Assembly: GCA_024123915.1 (NCBI GenBank)
Contig: CP099650.1
Span: 1,612,001-1,676,000 of the forward strand
Source of the DNA: Oxalobacteraceae bacterium OTU3CAMAD1
GTDB lineage: Bacteria; Pseudomonadota; Gammaproteobacteria; Burkholderiales; Burkholderiaceae_D
Length of the DNA: 64,000 bases
Direction of reading: 5' to 3'
Notes under the pieces: generated by a model
Seen by the model: the letters and a program-made list of their open reading frames with translations, nothing else
Told to the model about the DNA's origin: nothing
The model's database searches: none
In this document: piece by piece, positions 9,825-17,478 of the stretch
Layout of the letters: every line of letters begins with the position of its first letter
How positions within the stretch are numbered: the first letter of the stretch is position 1
Made by a program: the position numbers and the translations under genes

Positions 9825-11918
9825 TCAGCGGGGAGCGGCGTCGTCGTCGGTGATGGTCATGTGGCCGAAGCCGATGCCCAGCGGACGGGTGTCGTTGTCG
9901 ATGCCCAGCGCCTTCGGCGAGACCGGCTGCGGAATCTTGAAGCTGATCTGGCGCGCCTGGCCGTCGGTATCGAAGCGCAGCACCGCCTCGCCGTCGGCGG
10001 CGGCCATCCGCATCACCTGCTGCTGCGCGCCGACCGTCACCACCACGTCCTTGCCGGCGTTGGGGCCGAAGGCGCGGCCTTCGAACTTGAGCGTGAAGCG
10101 CTTGGGCAGCGGGCGGGCGAACTCGATGATCACCTGCGGCTCCTGCGACCAGGCGCCCCAGGTGTCGTAGGCGGCCAGGCCGTCGATGCGGCCGTAGTCG
10201 GTGATCGGTTCGTTGAAGTTGAAGCGCTTGCCCACCGGGTCGAGCGCCGGCGTCTGGAACAGCAGCAGATCATCCTTGCTGGCGACCACGCGCGCATCCT
10301 TCGGCGCCTGCAATTGGCCGATCGCCATCACCCACTGCCGTCCCGCCGGCACCAGGTCCCAGGTCAGCGCCTGGCCCGGCTGCAGCATCAGGATCTCGCT
10401 GTTGGGGTTCTCGATGAAGAAGCGGCTGCGGTGCAGCACCGCGATGTCGGTGGCGACGATCAGCAGCCGGTCGGTCTGCGCGCGCGTCAGGTAGTGGCGC
10501 GCGAACAGCCCGGCCTTGGAGGCAGGATCGGGCCAGATCGACAGGCGCACCTCGCGCGCCGTGCCCCAGGCGCACATCAAGGTGGTGGCAGGCAGCACCA
10601 GCACGAAGAACAGCCGCAGCCCGGCCTTCTGGCTCACCGTCCACAGCAGCAGCGACAGCAGCGCCAGCGCCGTGAGCGCGTTGAACATCCATTTCTCCAT
10701 CGACACCACGCGCAATTCCGGCGTGTCGATCAGGATAGGCGCGAACCAGTGCAGCAGGTGGGCGCGCGCGTGCCACAGCAACAGCAGCAGCAGCGCGCCG
10801 ATCAGCGCGCGCGCCAGCGGCTTGAGCGGGCGCGACGGCGCGTACGCCGCCGCCGCCGCGCACAGCAGCAGCAGCGGCAGCGCGAAATCGTAGTAGCGGG
10901 TATGGATGCGGGCAGTGCTGTCGCTGGCGGCCAGGCCGGTGATCGAGGCCGTGAACATGATCGTCACCGCCAGCAAGGTGCCCAGCGCGAGCACGGTGTA
11001 TACCGCCACCGCCTGCAATCCCCGCTCCGGCGCGCCGGCCGGACGCAGCATGTTGAACGCGCCGAGCAGCGCCGCCAGCGGCACCGCGAACAGCAGCGCC
11101 AGCAGCATCAGATGGCCCTGCAGGTTGTGCCAGGCGAAGAAGATCAGTTGCGCCACCGGGTAGTGGCTTTTCGCGGTGTAGGCGACCTGGCCGGTGTACA
11201 GGCTGCCGAACAGGCTCAGGCCGCTCTTGCCGGCCAGCAGATAACCCAGTCCCAGCCGCACCGCCATCGCCGTGCCCAGCGCCAGCGCCGCCCACAGCGC
11301 GCCGCGCGCCAGCCAGCGGCCGCCGTCGCCGCGTTGCTCGGCGTGGGCCGCATACAGCACGAACAGCGCGATCGCCGGGCCCAGGAACAGCACATGCATC
11401 TTGACCAGCACTGCCAGCCCGAGCAGCGCGCCCAGCGGCAGCGCGCGGCGCGCCGACGGCCGGTCGTGGAAATAAAACGCGGCCCAGCTCACGCACCAGA
11501 AGGCGAAGTAGTGCATGGCCTCGGGCATGAAGAACGGCGTGTAGGCGTTGTTGGGCGCCAGCGCGGCGACGATCGCCACCAGCACCGCCGGCCAGGCCGG
11601 CGCCACGCGGCGCGCGATCAGGTAGATGAACGGCGAGGCCAGCACGTAGAACAGGCCGTTGAGCAGGCGGTTGCAATCGAGGTAGCTGTCGCCGCAGAAC
11701 CGGGTCAGCCGGAAGAACTTGAAATACAGGTAGGACGGCACCTGGGCGTCGGCCAGCGGCAGCATGCGCGTGGCGCTGCTGTAGACCCATTCGTCGATGA
11801 ACACCACCGGATAGATGCCGGCGTTGCGGAAGAACAGGAACAGGAAGATGACCGCCAGCGCCACCGCCAGGAAGGCGGGGGCGCGGCGCGGGTCGAACAG
11901 GGAGGTGGGGGATGTCAT
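9825..11918 (-). CDS. GT-C-like membrane glycosyltransferase with C-terminal periplasmic domain (copy 1)
   Basis: The 697-residue protein has about twelve hydrophobic segments followed by a soluble domain of about 230 residues. The first periplasmic loop holds VVFIDEWVYSSATRMLPL, where the D/E pair matches the catalytic position of GT-C enzymes such as GT39, and FFMPEAMHYFAFW follows later. The C-terminal domain carries WGAWS, AFGPNAGKDVVV and DTRPLGIGF; this block recurs in its neighbour and, I believe, corresponds to a DUF seen in other O-antigen clusters (not checked). It probably transfers a sugar from a polyprenyl-phosphate donor made by the GT2 enzyme upstream. The donor and acceptor are unknown. 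Confidence 0.75.
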   Translation of the reverse strand: MTSPTSLFDPRRAPAFLAVALAVIFLFLFFRNAGIYPVVFIDEWVYSSATRMLPLADAQVPSYLYFKFFRLTRFCGDSYLDCNRLLNGLFYVLASPFIYLIARRVAPAWPAVLVAIVAALAPNNAYTPFFMPEAMHYFAFWCVSWAAFYFHDRPSARRALPLGALLGLAVLVKMHVLFLGPAIALFVLYAAHAEQRGDGGRWLARGALWAALALGTAMAVRLGLGYLLAGKSGLSLFGSLYTGQVAYTAKSHYPVAQLIFFAWHNLQGHLMLLALLFAVPLAALLGAFNMLRPAGAPERGLQAVAVYTVLALGTLLAVTIMFTASITGLAASDSTARIHTRYYDFALPLLLLCAAAAAYAPSRPLKPLARALIGALLLLLLWHARAHLLHWFAPILIDTPELRVVSMEKWMFNALTALALLSLLLWTVSQKAGLRLFFVLVLPATTLMCAWGTAREVRLSIWPDPASKAGLFARHYLTRAQTDRLLIVATDIAVLHRSRFFIENPNSEILMLQPGQALTWDLVPAGRQWVMAIGQLQAPKDARVVASKDDLLLFQTPALDPVGKRFNFNEPITDYGRIDGLAAYDTWGAWSQEPQVIIEFARPLPKRFTLKFEGRAFGPNAGKDVVVTVGAQQQVMRMAAADGEAVLRFDTDGQARQISFKIPQPVSPKALGIDNDTRPLGIGFGHMTITDDDAAPR

Positions 11919-11938
11919 GGTCGGGTGCTCACGGACGG

Positions 11939-14083
11939 TTATTGCGCGGCCGGCGCTGCGGCGGCCGGTGCGCGCGGCGCCGACAGGGCTTCGCCGATCT
12001 CCAGGCTGATCAGGCCGACGCCGAGGCGGCGCAGGTCGTTGCCGGCGCCGATCTCCTTGGGCGTGGTCGGGCGCGGCACGCCGATGCGCAGCTCGTGCTG
12101 GGCGCCGTCGGTCTGCAGCCGCAGCGACAGTTCCTGCGGCGTGGCCGGCAGCTTGAAGCGGGTGCTGGCCTCGCCCACGCTCAGCACGAACGGCTGGCCG
12201 ACGTTGGGGCCGAAGGCGCGGCCGTTGAGCAGCACCGTCAGGTTGCGCGGCAGCGCCTGCTTAAAGCGCAGCACCACCGTGTCGCTGTTGGACCAGCTGC
12301 CCCAGTCCTCGGGGTCGGCCAGGCCGTCGACGCCCTCGAGCGCGCCGGCCGACATCGGGCGCGTCATCGGGATCTGCACCAGCGAGCGGCCGCCGGTGGA
12401 CGGGCGCATCAGTGCGTAGTCGGTGGTGGCCAGCACCGGCTGCCATTCGGTCGGCAGGCGGTGCGGGCCGACCACCAGCAGCCAGCGCTGGCGCGCCGGC
12501 ATCTGGCTGGCCTCGACCGGCGCGTTCGCCTGCAGTTCGATGATGGCCGTTTGCGCGTGGTCGACGTGGAACTGGGCGCGCATCATGCCGGCCAGGTCGG
12601 CGCCGGCGATGCTCAGCTTGGCGCGCTGGTCGGCGTCGAGGTAGTCGTGGGCGAAGCGGCCGGCCTTGTCGTAGGCGCTGGGCTCATGCAGTCGCTGCAG
12701 GCGGTAGCTGTTGATCATCTCGCCGCTGAGCGACACCAGCGGCAGCAGCGCCGCCAGGTAGACCAGGCCGGCGCGGGGCGGCTGCGCCACCCACAGCGCG
12801 ATGACCACCAGCTCGAGCGCGACGATGCCGAGGAACAGCGGGCGGTAGGTCGTCATGCTGAACAGCTCGGGGCTGTCGATGGGCGAGGTCAGGAAGGCCG
12901 GCAGCAGCGCGGCGGTGGCCAGCACCAGCAGCAGCGCGGCCGGGCCGGCCAGCACCGCGCGCAGGCGCAGGCTGGTCCGGGCGCCGGCGGCGGCCACGGC
13001 CACGCCGGCGATCATCAGCAGCGGGAAGGTGAAGTCATAGTAGCGCAGGTGCAGCCGGATGATCTCGTTGGGGCCGGCGTCGGCGATCGAGGCGGTGTAG
13101 GCCACCGTCATGCCGAGCGCGCCGCCGAGCATCAGCAGCGTCCACAGCAGCAGCGCGCGGCCCTGCGGGCCGATGGCCTGCCGCACGGCGCCGCTGGCGG
13201 CGGCGCTGGCGAGCATCAGCAGCGGGAAGACGAACAGCAGTATCAGCGCCATCGAATGGCCCAGCAGGTTGTGGGCGAACGGCGCCAGCAGGCGCCCCAG
13301 GCCGTGGCCGCTGTTGTTGACGTGGCCGCCGTAGAAGCTGCCGAACAGGCTCAGGCCGACCGGGCCGGCCAGCGCGTACGCCAGCGCGGCCTTGACCGCG
13401 AAGGTGGTGACCACGGCCAGCAACGCGGCGGCGGCGCCTGCGACCAGCCAATTATCGGTGGTGGTGCCCGTGCCGGCGCCGGCGGCGCGGCGGGCGCAGA
13501 CGATGTAGACGCACAGCGGCGGCAGCAGGAACAGCGCGTGGACCTTGATCAGCGCGAGCAGGCCGAGCAGCACGCCGGCCAGCAGGCCGTAGCCCAGGGT
13601 GGCGGACATCGGCGCGCGCAGCGCTCCCGGACGCAGCAGCAGGTAGGTCACCACCCAGAAGCCGAAGTAGTACATCGCCTCGGGCATGAAGTAGGCGGTG
13701 TAGCTGCTCACCGGCGAGAGCATGGCCAGTGCGGCGATGACGGCCGCCGCCCGCGCGCCCGTCAGCGGCCGCGCCACCAGGTAGATGAATGGCGCCGAGG
13801 CGACGAACAGCACCGCGTTGAGCACCCGCGCGCACTGCAGGAAGCCCTCGCCGCAGGCGTTGCTCATGCCGAACAGCCACAGGTACAGATACGACGGCAG
13901 TTGCGATTCGCTCAGCGGCTGCAGGCGCGCCGACTTGCTATAAAGCCATTCGTCGGCGAACACCACCGGATAGGCCCCCGTGTTGCGCAAAATCAGATAC
14001 AGCACGATAGCGATCAACGCCAGCGGCAGGCCGTGGCGGGCCACCGCCGCGCGCCACGACGGGGAAAGGGGGGATACATTCAT
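11939..14083 (-). CDS. GT-C-like membrane glycosyltransferase with C-terminal periplasmic domain (copy 2)
   Basis: This 714-residue protein is a paralogue of the gene immediately downstream and has the same plan. The first loop reads VVFADEWLYSKSARLQPL, a later segment YFMPEAMYYFGFWVV, and the C-terminal domain keeps WGSWS, AFGPNVGQPFVL and DLRRLGVGL. The two genes are separated by 20 bases and point the same way, so a tandem duplication followed by divergence is likely. As a pair they could add two different sugars, or one sugar at two positions. Function is inferred from GT-C topology and from the GtrA and polyprenyl-phosphate glycosyltransferase genes next door. Confidence 0.75.
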   Translation of the reverse strand: MNVSPLSPSWRAAVARHGLPLALIAIVLYLILRNTGAYPVVFADEWLYSKSARLQPLSESQLPSYLYLWLFGMSNACGEGFLQCARVLNAVLFVASAPFIYLVARPLTGARAAAVIAALAMLSPVSSYTAYFMPEAMYYFGFWVVTYLLLRPGALRAPMSATLGYGLLAGVLLGLLALIKVHALFLLPPLCVYIVCARRAAGAGTGTTTDNWLVAGAAAALLAVVTTFAVKAALAYALAGPVGLSLFGSFYGGHVNNSGHGLGRLLAPFAHNLLGHSMALILLFVFPLLMLASAAASGAVRQAIGPQGRALLLWTLLMLGGALGMTVAYTASIADAGPNEIIRLHLRYYDFTFPLLMIAGVAVAAAGARTSLRLRAVLAGPAALLLVLATAALLPAFLTSPIDSPELFSMTTYRPLFLGIVALELVVIALWVAQPPRAGLVYLAALLPLVSLSGEMINSYRLQRLHEPSAYDKAGRFAHDYLDADQRAKLSIAGADLAGMMRAQFHVDHAQTAIIELQANAPVEASQMPARQRWLLVVGPHRLPTEWQPVLATTDYALMRPSTGGRSLVQIPMTRPMSAGALEGVDGLADPEDWGSWSNSDTVVLRFKQALPRNLTVLLNGRAFGPNVGQPFVLSVGEASTRFKLPATPQELSLRLQTDGAQHELRIGVPRPTTPKEIGAGNDLRRLGVGLISLEIGEALSAPRAPAAAAPAAQ

Positions 14084-14166
14084 CTGGAGAAAACTTTCAA
14101 AAACAACACAAGCCGATGATAGCGCCCATTTATTAAATCTTCAATATTTCATAGCGTTAACTTGGG

Positions 14167-14580
14167 TCAACGCGGCGCGCGCGGCGCGCGGAAGATCCAG
14201 TAGCGCCCCAGCAGGTAGCCGTTGACGGCCACCAGCGGCAGCGACACCAGCTTGCCGGCCAGCGCGCTGCCCAGCAGCTGGTGGGCGGCGCCGACCAGGC
14301 CGACCGTGAGCAGGTAGTTGAGCGCCACCACGCACAGGTAGCGCCCCAGGCTGCGCCCGCCGGTGACGGTGCTGAAGGTGACCTTGGCGTGGAACGCGTA
14401 GTTGACCGCCAGGCCGGCGCCGAAGCCGGCCGAGCTGGCCGTGAAGGCGCTGTGGCCGCGCGCCAGCAGCCATTGCATCAGGCCGATGTCGATCAGCGCG
14501 CACAGCACGCCGCCGGCCACGTAGATGGCGAACTGGCGGTTGCGCAGCGCCGCCCAGGCGATATCGGCCAGCCTACGCAC
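14167..14580 (-). CDS. GtrA family membrane protein
   Basis: The 137-residue protein has four hydrophobic segments and the GtrA pattern FAIYVAGGVLCALIDIGLMQ near the start, NYAFHAKVTF in the middle and NGYLLGRYWIF at the end. GtrA proteins act with a polyprenyl-phosphate glycosyltransferase and a membrane transferase to modify O-antigen or other surface glycans, and are thought to flip the lipid-linked sugar. The start overlaps the end of the GT2 gene by 8 bases, so the two are translationally linked, which fits the GtrA-GtrB pairing of phage-type glycosylation systems. Confidence 0.85.
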   Translation of the reverse strand: MRRLADIAWAALRNRQFAIYVAGGVLCALIDIGLMQWLLARGHSAFTASSAGFGAGLAVNYAFHAKVTFSTVTGGRSLGRYLCVVALNYLLTVGLVGAAHQLLGSALAGKLVSLPLVAVNGYLLGRYWIFRAPRAPR

Positions 14581-15574
14581 GGACCGGCGGACGCGCCAGC
14601 GCGCGCGACATGCGGTGGATCGGACGGCGCGGCACTGAGGCGATGTCGTGCGCCAGGAAGGCCAGCACCAGCTGCATGCCCATCAGCACCGGCAGCGCCG
14701 ACAGCATGACCGTGCCCGGCGCCGTGGCCATGCCGGCGCTGGCCGACTGCAGCCAGTGGATGACGCCGTAGGTGCCGCCGCCGAGCAGCATCGCCAGGCC
14801 CAGCGGCAACTCGATCGACGCCAGCGACATATTGCGCAGGTAGTAGTTATAGAAGATGCGCTTGCCGAAGTTGCGCAGGTGCTTGGCCATGAACTCGGTG
14901 ACGATCTTCGACACCTTCAGGTTGCTCACCTCGTCGCCGTAGCTGGCGTCCATCGGCACGTCGACCACGACCGCGTTGATGGTGTTGAGGCGGAACAGCA
15001 TGTCGGTCTCGAAGAAGTAGCGCTTGCTGATGCGGTGCAGCGGCAGGTGGCGCGCGGCGTTGACGTGGATCGCCGTGTAGCCGTTGGTCGGGTCGAACAG
15101 GTCCCAGTAGCCCGACGACAGCTTGGTCAGCAAGGACAGCACGGCGTTGCCGAACAGGCGCACCGGCGGCATCGCGCTGATCTGCTCGAGGTCGAAGAAG
15201 CGGTTGCCCTTGGTGTAGTCGGCCTCGCCGCTGAGGATGGGGCCGATGAAGTCGGGGATCAGGCGCGCATCCATCTGGCCGTCGCCGTCGACCTTGACGA
15301 TGATGTCGACGCCCTCGGCGATGGCGGCCTGGTAGCCGGTCATCACGGCGCCGCCGACGCCCTGGTTCTCCGCGTGCTCGAGCACGACCACGCGCGGGTC
15401 GGTGCAGTGCTCGCGCACGTACGCGCCGGACTGGTCCGGGCACTTGTCGTCGACCACATAGATGCGGTCCACTTCCGGGCCGATGCCGGCGATCACGCCG
15501 ATGATGTGGCGCGTCACCTTGTAGCTGGGGATGACGACGGCGACGCGGGGGAGGTTTTGGGCGGAGATAAGCAT
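14573..15574 (-). CDS. GT2 polyprenyl-phosphate glycosyltransferase (DPM1/GtrB-like)
   Basis: The 333-residue enzyme has a GT2 domain (VAVVIPSYKVTRHI, IYVVDDKCPD, then KVDGDGQMD as the DxD metal-binding site) followed by two C-terminal hydrophobic segments from about residue 235 to 310. This matches bacterial dolichol-phosphate-mannose synthase-like proteins, which load a nucleotide sugar onto undecaprenyl phosphate at the inner face of the membrane. It is the expected donor-making partner for GtrA and for the two GT-C-like proteins downstream. The transferred sugar cannot be read from sequence. Confidence 0.87.
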   Translation of the reverse strand: MLISAQNLPRVAVVIPSYKVTRHIIGVIAGIGPEVDRIYVVDDKCPDQSGAYVREHCTDPRVVVLEHAENQGVGGAVMTGYQAAIAEGVDIIVKVDGDGQMDARLIPDFIGPILSGEADYTKGNRFFDLEQISAMPPVRLFGNAVLSLLTKLSSGYWDLFDPTNGYTAIHVNAARHLPLHRISKRYFFETDMLFRLNTINAVVVDVPMDASYGDEVSNLKVSKIVTEFMAKHLRNFGKRIFYNYYLRNMSLASIELPLGLAMLLGGGTYGVIHWLQSASAGMATAPGTVMLSALPVLMGMQLVLAFLAHDIASVPRRPIHRMSRALARPPVRA

Positions 15575-15592
15575 GGTGGTGTCAAATAAAAA

Positions 15593-15934
15593 TTAGCGCG
15601 ACAGCGCGAAAGCACCGGCGGCGATTAGCGCCAGTCCGGTCAGTTTGGATGGGGTCAGCGCCTCCTGCAGCACGACATAGCCGAGCACCGTCACCAGCAC
15701 CAGGGTGAAGGCGGTCATGACCGGGTAGGCCAGGCTGATCTGTAGCCTTTGCAGCGCCAGCGCGTAGCACACGAAGCCGGCGCCATAGGTGGCGCAGGCG
15801 CCGGCCAGCCAGGCCAGGCGCACCAGTGTCCAGCCGGCGCTGCCGTCGCCGGACAATTTAATGAGCAGGGTGGCGCCGGCGCTGGCCACGGAGGCCACCA
15901 GGCACCACAGGCAGCCGGTCAGGACGGGACTCAT
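15593..15934 (-). CDS. Small EamA/SMR-type four-helix transporter
   Basis: The 113-residue protein has four hydrophobic helices and the EamA half-unit pattern, with GCLWCLVASVASAGATLL at the start and YPVMTAFTLVLVTVLGYV followed by VLQEAL near the end. Single EamA/SMR units of this size include ArnE and ArnF, which flip undecaprenyl-phosphate-aminoarabinose. Its position between a UbiA-type prenyltransferase and a polyprenyl-phosphate glycosyltransferase supports a lipid-linked sugar flippase role, which is inference. The second GtrA-like candidate in the operon could share or split the same job. Confidence 0.78.
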   Translation of the reverse strand: MSPVLTGCLWCLVASVASAGATLLIKLSGDGSAGWTLVRLAWLAGACATYGAGFVCYALALQRLQISLAYPVMTAFTLVLVTVLGYVVLQEALTPSKLTGLALIAAGAFALSR

Positions 15935-15981
15935 GGGCGGACTCTTTTCATCGGGGCGGTTGTTTTCATGGCGGGCTCATA

Positions 15982-17475
15982 TTAATAGGTGGCGGCCAGC
16001 GCCAGCAGCAGGCACAGCGCCAGCACCGCCAGGCTGACCCGGTCCTTGCTGACGTACAGTACCGGATCTTCGTTGACCTGGCCGCGCGCGGCCAATATCC
16101 ACAGCCGGCCCAGCCAGAACACCAGCAGCGGCACGATGCCGAGCAGGAAATAGGGATGGCGGTACATCGTCAGCACCGTCTGCGAATTGAAGTACAGCAT
16201 GAAGATCAGCACCGACAGGAAGGCGCTGTTGACGCCCATGACGCCGATCGGCGTCTTGTCGGCGGTGGTGTAGCCGCGTCCGCTGGTCTTGTCCTTGCCC
16301 TGGCGCAGCAGGTTGAACAGCTCGCTGTAGCGCTTGAGCAGGGCCAGGCTGAGGAAGATGAAGAACGAGAACGCCAGCAGCCAGAACGACGGCGCGATGG
16401 CGGTGGCGGCGCTGCCGCCGAGGATGCGCAAGGTGTACAGGATGGCCAGCGCGACGATGTCGATCATCACCAGCCGCTTGAGCAGCAGCGAGTAGGCCAG
16501 GGTGCAGGCGAAATAGATCAGCACCACGCCGGCCAGCAGCGGCACGCCGCCGGAGATCGCGCTGGCCGCCCACGCCAGCCCCAGCCCCAGCGCGGCCAGC
16601 AGCGCGCTGGCGGCGATGGCCACCGGCAGCGGCAGGGCGCCGGTGGCGATCGGGCGGCCGCGCTTGACGGGATGGCGGCGGTCGTCGCCGGCGTCGAGCG
16701 CGTCGTTGAGCAGGTAGGCGCTCGAGGCACACAGCGAAAAGGCAACGAAGGCAGCCAGCGACTGCAGCAAGGTGGTGGCGCCGACGGCGTGCCCGGCCAG
16801 CATCGGCACGAACACCAGCAGGTTCTTGAGCCACTGGCGCGGGCGCATGGCGCGCAGCAGCGCCGGCGCGACGGCGGCCCGCGCGCCGCCCATCGACTCG
16901 GTCAGGCGCCCGCCGGGCAGGCGGAAAGGCGCGCGCGTGACCGCGTAGGCGTGGCGGCTGACGGCCCACACGGCCAGGTCGGCGCGCGAGTTGCCGACAT
17001 AGTCGAAGCCGCGCTCGCCGTACAGCCGGCACAGCGCGGCCGCCTTGTTCGACGAGGTCAGGTTGACGCCGTCCCCGGTGGCCAGCACGCTGTCGAACAG
17101 GCCGGTGTGGGCCGCCACCGCGTCGGCGTTGCGGCGCTCGGCGCCGGTGGCCAGCACGATATGGCGCCCGCCGTCGCGCGCGCCGGCGATCTGCTCCATC
17201 AGCACGCGGTCGTAGGGCAGCCCGGCCGGATCGACGGCGACCCGCGCGGCCAGGCGCGACTTGAAGCCGGCCTTGCCCTTAAGCAGCCACAGCGGCAGTA
17301 GCCACAGTTGCCAGAAGTGCCGCTTGATGAACAACAGCAAACCCTCCCACAGCAGATCCGAATAGATCAGCGTGCCGTCCAGGTCGACGACCAGCGGCGG
17401 CTGCGCCGGGTCGATGCGGCGCGCCGCGCCGGCGGGCGCGCCGGGAACTCGGACGTGGGGCGGGGTGGCGGACAT
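15982..17475 (-). CDS. HAD phosphatase - UbiA prenyltransferase fusion (DPPR-synthase-like)
   Basis: The 497-residue protein fuses two enzymes. Residues about 25-200 form a HAD hydrolase with the nucleophile block VVDLDGTLIYSD, VLATGAERRNADAV and the acidic GNSRADLAVW. Residues about 210-497 form a UbiA membrane domain with NDALDAGDDRRHPVKRGRPI, close to the NDxxDxxxDxxHPxKxxRPI block of decaprenyl-phosphate phosphoribosyltransferase. That enzyme makes polyprenyl-phosphoryl-5-phosphoribose, and a phosphatase must remove the 5-phosphate; here both activities may sit in one chain. The product would be a lipid-linked ribose or, after epimerisation, arabinose. The pathway assignment is inference. 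The gene ends 3 bases upstream-adjacent to the glycosyltransferase gene, so it is co-transcribed. Confidence 0.85.
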   Translation of the reverse strand: MSATPPHVRVPGAPAGAARRIDPAQPPLVVDLDGTLIYSDLLWEGLLLFIKRHFWQLWLLPLWLLKGKAGFKSRLAARVAVDPAGLPYDRVLMEQIAGARDGGRHIVLATGAERRNADAVAAHTGLFDSVLATGDGVNLTSSNKAAALCRLYGERGFDYVGNSRADLAVWAVSRHAYAVTRAPFRLPGGRLTESMGGARAAVAPALLRAMRPRQWLKNLLVFVPMLAGHAVGATTLLQSLAAFVAFSLCASSAYLLNDALDAGDDRRHPVKRGRPIATGALPLPVAIAASALLAALGLGLAWAASAISGGVPLLAGVVLIYFACTLAYSLLLKRLVMIDIVALAILYTLRILGGSAATAIAPSFWLLAFSFFIFLSLALLKRYSELFNLLRQGKDKTSGRGYTTADKTPIGVMGVNSAFLSVLIFMLYFNSQTVLTMYRHPYFLLGIVPLLVFWLGRLWILAARGQVNEDPVLYVSKDRVSLAVLALCLLLALAATY

Positions 17476-17478
17476 TGG

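Noticed and set aside
9861..14119. Two plus-strand open frames of 852 and 735 residues
   Set aside because: Shadows of the GT-C-like paralogues on the minus strand; no recognisable domain.
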